Assembly: GCA_023250495.1 (NCBI GenBank)
Contig: JAHFAP010000213.1
Coordinates: forward strand, 1-5,518
Length of the DNA stretch: 5,518 nucleotides
Reading direction: 5' to 3'
Source: Deltaproteobacteria bacterium
GTDB lineage: Bacteria; Desulfobacterota; Binatia; UBA9968
This document shows positions 1 through 4,126 of this stretch, piece after piece. Under the pieces are notes generated by a model, which was given only the letters and a program-made list of their open reading frames with translations, did not search any database and had not been told where the DNA came from. Made by a program: the position numbers and the translations under genes. Within the stretch, counting starts at the first letter, position 1. Each line of letters opens with the position of its first letter.

Positions 1-780
1 GTCTTGTTGCAACCCGCCTGCGATCGCATTGTAACACGCCTGGCTCAGCTGCTTGCGGCTTGCGGAGTTATTTTTATAGCGCGCGGTTTCGATCGGCGGA
101 TGGAATTTGACCGCGACCTCAATGCTCCTGAGAGCCAATAGATTCCAGAAGTGGTTCACGAACTCCATGTCTCCGTACCAGTATATTTTATCCCGGTTGG
201 CGCTCGAGACCGGCTCGCCGTTGATCCTTCTGTAAATGAGGGTCAGCGGCACCACGGTGGCGCATGCCCGCAAGGCCGCGGCGAACGGGGCGGACTGGAA
301 AGGCAGCAAATGGTCGCCGTTGGTCGAGGTCCCCTCGGGGAAGATCAGGATGTTCGCCTTCTCCCTTAATTTCTCAACGATCTCTTCCACCAGCAAGGGA
401 AGCTTGTCTTTTCGCTCCCGATCGATGTAAATGGTTCCGCACAGGGCCGTCCACGGGCCGATTAAAGGCCAGCTCCTGACCTCTTTCTTAGAGACGAAGA
501 TCACCGGAAACAGGTTCCCCAAGACGAAGCCATCCAAATATCCGAGGTGATTGCTGGCGATAACAGCGCCCCGGATGTCCAGCAAGTCGAGGTCACCCTG
601 TAGCGTGATCCTGACGTTGACGATCATCCTCAGCAGGGCAACGAATCTTTGCGTCATGCGGCTGATAATTCTCCAGCGCTCGCGGGGCCGCCACAGAAAC
701 ACCCATAAACGGATCAGGGCCGCTGCAAGAAAAAAGAGCGGCAAAACGACCACCAGGGTCGCAAGTTTAACGAACCGCAT
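1..780 (-). CDS. olsA: Lysophospholipid/lyso-ornithine-lipid O-acyltransferase, PlsC family, OlsA-like (3' end cut by window)
   Basis: Reading the minus strand from the ATG at 780 gives 260 residues with no stop before the window edge. Family knowledge: PlsC-type enzymes transfer an acyl chain from acyl-ACP or acyl-CoA to a lysolipid hydroxyl at the inner membrane. Seen: a hydrophobic N-terminal segment (about residues 5-30) followed by arginines, the HX4D catalytic motif in NHLGYLDG (H78, D83), and the substrate-binding block FPEGTST (147-153). The usual family length is about 240-280, so only a short C-terminal tail is probably missing. The start overlaps the end of the olsB-like gene by 14 bases and is preceded by AAGGTG (785-790), which implies translational coupling. 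The olsB neighbour is the main reason to call it OlsA, which O-acylates lyso-ornithine lipid. From sequence alone it could equally be a 1-acylglycerol-3-phosphate acyltransferase. PlsC family is near certain; the OlsA role is inferred. Confidence 0.85.
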   Translation of the reverse strand, partial: MRFVKLATLVVVLPLFFLAAALIRLWVFLWRPRERWRIISRMTQRFVALLRMIVNVRITLQGDLDLLDIRGAVIASNHLGYLDGFVLGNLFPVIFVSKKEVRSWPLIGPWTALCGTIYIDRERKDKLPLLVEEIVEKLREKANILIFPEGTSTNGDHLLPFQSAPFAAALRACATVVPLTLIYRRINGEPVSSANRDKIYWYGDMEFVNHFWNLLALRSIEVAVKFHPPIETARYKNNSASRKQLSQACYNAIAGGLQQD

Positions 781-1534
781 GACTCACCTTAGAGGCAGAA
801 AGGCCAAATCGTCGGAGGTATTCAGCGCTTGCCTGATTTATATCCAATAGCAGAAAGAGGTCGGTCGTGCCAAATTCGAGGTCCAGAGCCGGCGGTCCGC
901 AAAGCAGCGCGCCGATTCTGAGATATCCCTTGATAAGGCTCGGCAGGCGGAAGAAAAGGCTCTCTGGGTCTGCGATGTTTACGTTCCCGTCCCAGCCCGC
1001 CAACGACTTCTCCGGCAAGGGGTGGACGCGAAACTCGTCTGGCGCATAATATTTTTCCTTAATCAAGGAAAAAAATGCACTGACTTCTCGGGCTTCGGTG
1101 GTCGGAAGGCTGGCGCAGCCAAAGAGGTACCGGACCTGATGGTTTTTTACATAATCCGCTATCGTTTGCCACATGAGATTTATCAACGCTTTATCGCGAT
1201 AGTCTTTGTGCGCGCAGGAGCGTCCCAGCTCCAGCAGCTCCCCGCTCAGCTTCTTGATATTTTCCAGATTGAATTCCCTTTCCGAGTAAAAGCCGAAGTG
1301 CCGGCGGGCTTCCGAGCCAAGCAGCAGCCGATAGGTCCCGACCACCCGTCGCTGATTGCGCTCGCGGACAATGAGGTGGTCACATATGGGATCGAAATCG
1401 TCGAAGTCCAGGCCCCGCTCATATGACGACTTAAGCCCTTTTTTCATCTCCAGATTGAAGACCTCAAAACGAAGTTTCTGGGCCTCGCGGATTTCGTCTG
1501 GGTTCCGAGTGATCTTGATTTCAAAATCGCTCAT
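767..1534 (-). CDS. olsB: L-ornithine N(alpha)-acyltransferase, OlsB-like (GNAT fold)
   Basis: A 255-residue protein of the OlsB family (GNAT superfamily, Acetyltransf_5 type). Members transfer a 3-hydroxyacyl group from acyl-ACP to the alpha-amine of ornithine, making lyso-ornithine lipid at the cytoplasmic face of the membrane. Family-typical blocks appear in order: CDHLIV (51-56), VVGTYRLL (64-71), GFYSEREFNL (81-90), LLELGRSCAHKDYR (100-113, the acyl-donor-binding region of the fold), LFGCASLP (137-144), LPSLIKGYLRIGA (197-209) and FGTTDLFLLLD (221-231). Length matches the family. I start at the ATG at 1534. An in-frame TTG at 1555 would add seven residues and overlap the crotonase stop. 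The ATG begins 5 bases after that stop, with a weak AAGG just before it. The PlsC-type gene directly downstream is the classic olsB-olsA arrangement. Substrate specificity is inferred; related GNAT proteins with other acyl acceptors exist. Confidence 0.85.
   Translation of the reverse strand: MSDFEIKITRNPDEIREAQKLRFEVFNLEMKKGLKSSYERGLDFDDFDPICDHLIVRERNQRRVVGTYRLLLGSEARRHFGFYSEREFNLENIKKLSGELLELGRSCAHKDYRDKALINLMWQTIADYVKNHQVRYLFGCASLPTTEAREVSAFFSLIKEKYYAPDEFRVHPLPEKSLAGWDGNVNIADPESLFFRLPSLIKGYLRIGALLCGPPALDLEFGTTDLFLLLDINQASAEYLRRFGLSASKVSHAVR
785..790 (-). promoter_or_regulatory. Shine-Dalgarno of the olsA-like gene, inside the olsB-like reading frame
   Basis: On the minus strand AAGGTG lies 4 bases before the ATG at 780. 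It sits inside the last codons of the upstream olsB-like gene, whose stop is at 769-767. Ribosomes finishing olsB would therefore be positioned to start olsA. This site supports choosing the ATG at 780. Confidence 0.6.
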
Positions 1535-1539
1535 CTGCC

Positions 1540-2301
1540 TTAGCGGTGGCTCCAATGGGGCTTTCTCTTCTCCAAAAAAGCCCTCACGCCTTCTTCAACG
1601 TCCTCGGTCCTGAGCAGCTCCTGGAGATAAAGCTCTTCGGATCGCTTGAGCGAGAACGAAAAGTCTCTCAGCGAGATCTCCCGCAATCCTCTAAGCGCGA
1701 TGCGGAGCACGGCGCGGCTTTTTCCTTTCAACTCGTTTGTAAGAGCGTCCAAGGCCTGCTCCAGCTCATGGGCTGGGACCACGCGGGTGATCAATCCCAT
1801 CGCCAGGGCTTCCTGAGCCGGGATTTTCCGGCCCGTCAGAATGATCTCCGCAGTCCGATGATGGCCGAGCTGCGACGGGAAACGCGCCAGAGCAACCGGA
1901 GGATAACAGCCGACGTTGATTTCCGGGGTGGCGAAGAAGCTGTCCTCGGTGGCCAAGACGAAATCACAGGAGCTGGCCAGCTCGCAGCCTCCGCCAAAAC
2001 AGGCCCCCCGCACCGACGCTATGGTAATCTGGGGCAGTGCCAAGAGGGCGCGAATCACGCCGTGGACCGTCTCCAACATCTCGGGGACTTTTTCCCGGGT
2101 GTGGTCGTTAATGTCCACTCCAGCAGAGAAAGCGCGATCCCCGCCGCCACGGATGACGAGAAGATCTACCGCGCTGTCCCCCTCTACCGATTCCAAAACC
2201 GTCTTGAATTCCCGCAACATAGGGAGATTCAGCACGTTAAGCGGGGGGCGATCAAGCGTCACCCACGCTGTGCGGTCTCTTTTTTGCATAAGGATATTCA
2301 T
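1540..2301 (-). CDS. Enoyl-CoA hydratase/isomerase (crotonase) family protein, dienoyl-CoA hydratase-like
   Basis: A 253-residue crotonase. Members stabilise a CoA-thioester enolate and mostly hydrate or isomerise enoyl-CoA esters in the cytoplasm. Seen: the first oxyanion-hole block AFSAGVDI (57-64), the second in GACFGGGCELA (99-109), and both glutamates used by true hydratases, E107 (GGGCEL) and E127 (TPEI). The usual GAGGTQRL-like stretch after PEI is replaced by CYPPVALARF (132-141). That stretch and the NDHTREKVPEML segment (65-76) recall cyclohexa-1,5-dienecarbonyl-CoA hydratases of alicyclic and aromatic degradation, from memory of the family rather than an alignment. It is the first gene of the minus-strand cluster, 5 bases before the olsB-like gene. 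The ATG at 2301 gives MNILMQK; a second ATG at 2289 is possible. Neither has a recognisable Shine-Dalgarno, so the exact start is uncertain. Crotonase membership is sure, hydratase activity likely, substrate unknown. Confidence 0.85.
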   Translation of the reverse strand: MNILMQKRDRTAWVTLDRPPLNVLNLPMLREFKTVLESVEGDSAVDLLVIRGGGDRAFSAGVDINDHTREKVPEMLETVHGVIRALLALPQITIASVRGACFGGGCELASSCDFVLATEDSFFATPEINVGCYPPVALARFPSQLGHHRTAEIILTGRKIPAQEALAMGLITRVVPAHELEQALDALTNELKGKSRAVLRIALRGLREISLRDFSFSLKRSEELYLQELLRTEDVEEGVRAFLEKRKPHWSHR

Positions 2302-2353
2302 AATATCAGCAAGCGGGAGGAGTGCCTATCTCTGTGTGGTATCCTGACGCTGC

Positions 2354-2368
2354 AAGCCAAAATGGCTT
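2354..2368. repeat. Small perfect inverted repeat in the divergent intergenic region
   Basis: AAGCCA and TGGCTT are perfect 6-base arms around AAA. The repeat lies between the crotonase start (2301) and the plus-strand promoter (2440-2468). It has no adjacent T-run in either direction: the plus-strand T-run at 2384-2390 is 15 bases away, so it is not a normal intrinsic terminator. It could be a small operator or be fortuitous. Confidence 0.3.
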
Positions 2369-2439
2369 CTCTTGCCAACCTTCTTTTTTTAAACCACCGA
2401 TCCCTTTTTTACAAGTGCACCCTCATTTTTCTCATGTGT

Positions 2440-2468
2440 TTGACAAAGGGCAACGGAAAATTTAAACT
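2440..2468 (+). promoter_or_regulatory. Sigma70-type promoter of the OmpA-family gene
   Basis: A perfect -35 hexamer TTGACA (2440-2445) is followed by a 17-base spacer and the -10 hexamer TAAACT (2463-2468), 4 of 6 to consensus. The start point would fall near 2475, leaving a leader of roughly 30 bases that contains the Shine-Dalgarno at 2493-2499. The hexamer match, ideal spacing and AT-rich surroundings make this the best promoter visible in the window. It faces away from the crotonase cluster, whose own promoter I cannot place. Confidence 0.65.
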
Positions 2469-2492
2469 AAACCAGTTTTTTTGACATAACCT

Positions 2493-2499
2493 AGGAGGG
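2493..2499 (+). promoter_or_regulatory. Strong Shine-Dalgarno of the OmpA-family gene
   Basis: AGGAGGG lies 4 bases before the ATG at 2504. It is the only near-consensus ribosome binding site in the window, and it fixes the start at MKTLRLL. It suggests high expression, as expected for an abundant envelope protein. Confidence 0.8.
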
Positions 2500-2503
2500 T
2501 TTT

Positions 2504-3262
2504 ATGAAGACTTTGCGCCTGCTTGTTGTTCCGATCGTCTTATGGGGCGTTATTATCTCTCTTCCGTGGAAGGCTTTGGCAGATGAATATGACGACAGCC
2601 AGTCTCATCCGCTTAGGGTCCTAGCCTATGTGGCTTACCCGGCGGCGCTTCTTACAGAGTGGGTTATTTTCAGGCCGTTTCACTTTCTCGTAAGCGCCAC
2701 CAAGCCGCAAGAGGAGGTCTTCGGCCACAGACCCCACCCGCCTCTGTTTGCTGATCCCGCACCGGGCTATGACTACGGAGTTACAAAGCGGCCCCCTACG
2801 CCGCAGCCGGCGGCGCGGAGAATGACCGCTCCGCAAGAACCGGTCTCAGAGCGAGTCACTATCCAGGAAGTCTCCGTGGAGAAGACCGTTTACAAGGAAG
2901 TGCCAAAGATCGTCGAAGTGGAAAGGGTTGTCTTTCCCGATATCGCTTTTCGCTTCGACTCGGTTGAGCTCACCGATCTCGGCAAGGGCAAGGCTTATTT
3001 GGTCGGCCAAAAGCTAAAGGAGAAATCTGACGTCGTCGTGGCGATTGAGGGTCATGCCGATTATATCGGCAGCGACCAATACAACCAGAGGCTCGGGCTG
3101 CGGCGCGCGCAAAGGGTCATGAAAGAGTTGTCCGACCTGGGGATCGAGCCGAGTCGAATGTCCGTCGCCAGTTTCGGCGAGTCCAAGCCCGTGATCGACC
3201 AACAAGCCGACTGGGCGCGCGCGGTCAATCGCCGGGTGGAGTTTACAATTACATCTCGCTAA
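2504..3262 (+). CDS. Secreted OmpA-family peptidoglycan-binding protein with a distinct N-terminal module
   Basis: A 252-residue exported protein. Residues 1-26 form a Sec signal peptide: MKTLR, a hydrophobic core and ALA before D27. There is no lipobox cysteine, so it is not a Pal-type lipoprotein. Residues about 31-82 form a short module rich in H, P, F and aromatics (SHPLRVLAY, EWVIFRPFHFLVS, FGHRPHPP) that I cannot assign to a named domain. Residues 83-142 are a Pro-rich then Val/Glu-rich linker. Residues about 143-250 are an OmpA C-terminal domain, which binds meso-diaminopimelate peptidoglycan: FRFDSVELTD (149-158), GHADYIGSDQYNQRL (183-197), FGESKP (224-229) and NRRVEF (242-247). It has no eight-strand beta barrel, so it probably sits in the periplasm or attaches to the outer membrane through the N-terminal module. 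It has its own promoter and ends in a strong terminator, so it is likely transcribed mainly alone. OmpA domain certain; cellular role inferred. Confidence 0.85.
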   Translation: MKTLRLLVVPIVLWGVIISLPWKALADEYDDSQSHPLRVLAYVAYPAALLTEWVIFRPFHFLVSATKPQEEVFGHRPHPPLFADPAPGYDYGVTKRPPTPQPAARRMTAPQEPVSERVTIQEVSVEKTVYKEVPKIVEVERVVFPDIAFRFDSVELTDLGKGKAYLVGQKLKEKSDVVVAIEGHADYIGSDQYNQRLGLRRAQRVMKELSDLGIEPSRMSVASFGESKPVIDQQADWARAVNRRVEFTITSR

Positions 3263-3282
3263 CCAGGAATCGCTTAGATCTC

Positions 3283-3319
3283 AAAGGCCCAGCCGGCATT
3301 TGCGGCTGGGCCTTTTTTT
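3283..3319 (+). terminator. Rho-independent terminator after the OmpA-family gene
   Basis: A 13-base-pair stem (3283-3295 with 3303-3315) has a core of AGGCCCAGCCG against CGGCTGGGCCT and a 7-base loop GCATTTG. Seven T residues (3313-3319) follow, the first three being the lower stem pairs. It begins about 20 bases after the stop at 3262. The stem is perfect and GC-rich. It ends only 25 bases before the first ATG of rlmE, so it also limits read-through into that gene. Confidence 0.92.
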
Positions 3320-3344
3320 CGCGCCTCTTCTTTTCCGGCTTGCC

Positions 3345-3968
3345 ATGATGATGTACCAGCCAAAGGATGCTTTTTATCGCAAGGCCAAAAGAGAAGGTTA
3401 CCGCTCGCGCGCGGCTTACAAGCTGCTGGAACTCAACCGCCGCTTTCAACTCATCAAGCCGGGCGACCGCGTGGTGGATCTGGGTGCGGCCCCCGGCGGC
3501 TGGCTGCAGGTCGCCGCTCAACTCACCGGACCTAAGGGAATGGTCCTGGGCGCGGATATCCAGCCGATCGCCCCGTTTCATGAGCCCAATATCGTCGTTC
3601 TCCAGGGCGATGTCACTGCCGCGGAGTGCGCAGAAAAGATCATCGAGCTTTTAGGCTCCTCGGCTGACTGCGTTCTCTCGGACGTCTCGCCCCGCCTGAC
3701 CGGGATTCACGACGCCGACATCAGCCGCTCCGTCGAGCTAGCTCGCTCAGCGCACAGTGTTGCTTGCCGTCTCCTCAAGCCGGGAGGAAATTTTCTTGTC
3801 AAAACTTTTGTCGGGGAAGAGCTGGGCGCCTTTTTCCTGGAGCTCAAGCAGAACTTTCTTTCAGTTCACCGCACCCGTCCCGAAGCGACCCGCAAAGGCT
3901 CCTCGGAGATTTATCTTTGCGCGCGAGGGTTTCGCGGGGCTAACTTTCCAGCTTCACGCGCCGTCTAG
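3345..3968 (+). CDS. rlmE: 23S rRNA (uridine-2'-O)-methyltransferase RlmE (FtsJ/RrmJ)
   Basis: A 207-residue protein of the FtsJ family. E. coli RlmE 2'-O-methylates U2552 in the A-loop of 23S rRNA using S-adenosylmethionine, late in 50S assembly. Seen: the N-terminal signature YRSRAAYKLLEL (19-30), SAM-binding motif I VDLGAAPGGW (44-53), and the catalytic K-D-K-E tetrad: K26, D113 (LSDVSP), K153 (FLVKTF) and E188 (SSEIYL). Length matches the bacterial enzyme (about 200-210). The start is one of three consecutive ATGs at 3345, 3348 and 3351; the third gives MYQPKD, common in homologues. None has a Shine-Dalgarno. The frame stays open upstream to a TTG at 3300, but that codon straddles the terminator loop and adds an unconserved leader. 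The gene follows the OmpA terminator by 25 bases and converges on glmS. In many genomes rlmE neighbours ftsH; not here. Confidence 0.93.
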   Translation: MMMYQPKDAFYRKAKREGYRSRAAYKLLELNRRFQLIKPGDRVVDLGAAPGGWLQVAAQLTGPKGMVLGADIQPIAPFHEPNIVVLQGDVTAAECAEKIIELLGSSADCVLSDVSPRLTGIHDADISRSVELARSAHSVACRLLKPGGNFLVKTFVGEELGAFFLELKQNFLSVHRTRPEATRKGSSEIYLCARGFRGANFPASRAV

Positions 3969-3991
3969 TGCACTGTAACACTAAATCTGGC

Positions 3992-4031
3992 AGCGCCGTC
4001 CTGGTTCGACACGCTCACCACGAACGGCGCT
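3992..4031. repeat. First hairpin of the palindromic repeat unit
   Basis: An outer stem of 8 pairs, AGCGCCGT (3992-3999) with ACGGCGCT (4024-4031), is followed by a small asymmetric internal loop. An inner stem TGGT (4002-4005) with ACCA (4017-4020) then closes an 11-base loop TCGACACGCTC (4006-4016). The reverse complement of this loop is GAGCGTGTCGA, which matches the loop of the second hairpin at 9 of 11 bases. Confidence 0.7.
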
Positions 4032-4037
4032 TTCCTA

Positions 4038-4074
4038 GCCCGTTCGCACTGAGCTCGTCGAAGTGCGAGCGGGC
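4038..4074. repeat. Second hairpin of the palindromic repeat unit
   Basis: A 13-pair stem joins GCCCGTTCGCACT (4038-4050) and AGTGCGAGCGGGC (4062-4074), all Watson-Crick except one T-G wobble (4043 with 4069). The 11-base loop is GAGCTCGTCGA (4051-4061). It has the same loop type as the first hairpin in the opposite orientation, with different arm bases near the loop, so structure is kept while sequence varies. Confidence 0.8.
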
Positions 4075-4126
4075 CACGCTGTTGCCGAATCGTCTGTTAC
4101 AGCGCGCTAGGTTGCTTCGTTGCACC

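Larger units (their letters stand above)
3973..4102. repeat. REPIN-like palindromic repeat unit between rlmE and glmS
   Basis: The unit fills most of the convergent gap between rlmE and glmS. Outer arms CTGTAACA (3973-3980) and TGTTACAG (4095-4102) are perfect reverse complements. Just inside, GGCAGCG (3989-3995) and CGCTGTTGCC (4077-4086) continue the symmetry imperfectly. Within it lie two hairpins in opposite orientation (listed separately) whose loops are near reverse complements. A pair of inverted REP-like hairpins is the architecture of a REPIN. The GAGC..GTCGA core resembles a dispersed palindrome I recall from many proteobacterial genomes, but that cannot be verified from one window. 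Neither hairpin is followed by a T-run, so it is not an intrinsic terminator. No protein is apparent here. Confidence 0.7.

Noticed and set aside
1022..1426. Plus-strand open frame of 134 codons opposite the olsB-like gene
   Set aside because: It lies fully inside a well-supported minus-strand gene and shows no family motif.
1535..1555. TTG start seven codons upstream for the olsB-like gene
   Set aside because: The ATG at 1534 gives a family-like N-terminus and sits 5 bases after the crotonase stop. The TTG cannot be excluded, since a purine-rich stretch precedes it.
1546..2484. Long plus-strand open frame of 312 codons opposite the crotonase
   Set aside because: It is antisense to a gene with clear crotonase motifs, has no recognisable protein features or Shine-Dalgarno, and runs through the divergent promoter region. 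Long antisense frames are common in GC-rich coding DNA.
2481..2486. Second TTGACA as another -35 element
   Set aside because: A -10 at normal spacing would fall on the start codon of the OmpA-family gene, where there is no TATAAT-like sequence.
3300..3344. Upstream TTG start for rlmE
   Set aside because: The TTG lies at the loop edge of the terminator hairpin and would add a 15-residue leader translated from the terminator arm and T-run. Homology of the N-terminus begins at MYQPKD.
3249..3581. Minus-strand open frame of 110 codons across the terminator and the rlmE start
   Set aside because: It crosses a strong terminator hairpin and overlaps conserved rlmE codons; it has no family features.
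4038..4074. Second hairpin as a bidirectional intrinsic terminator
   Set aside because: There is no T-run on the 3' side in either direction, although the stem is strong. A role in 3' end formation by another route remains possible.
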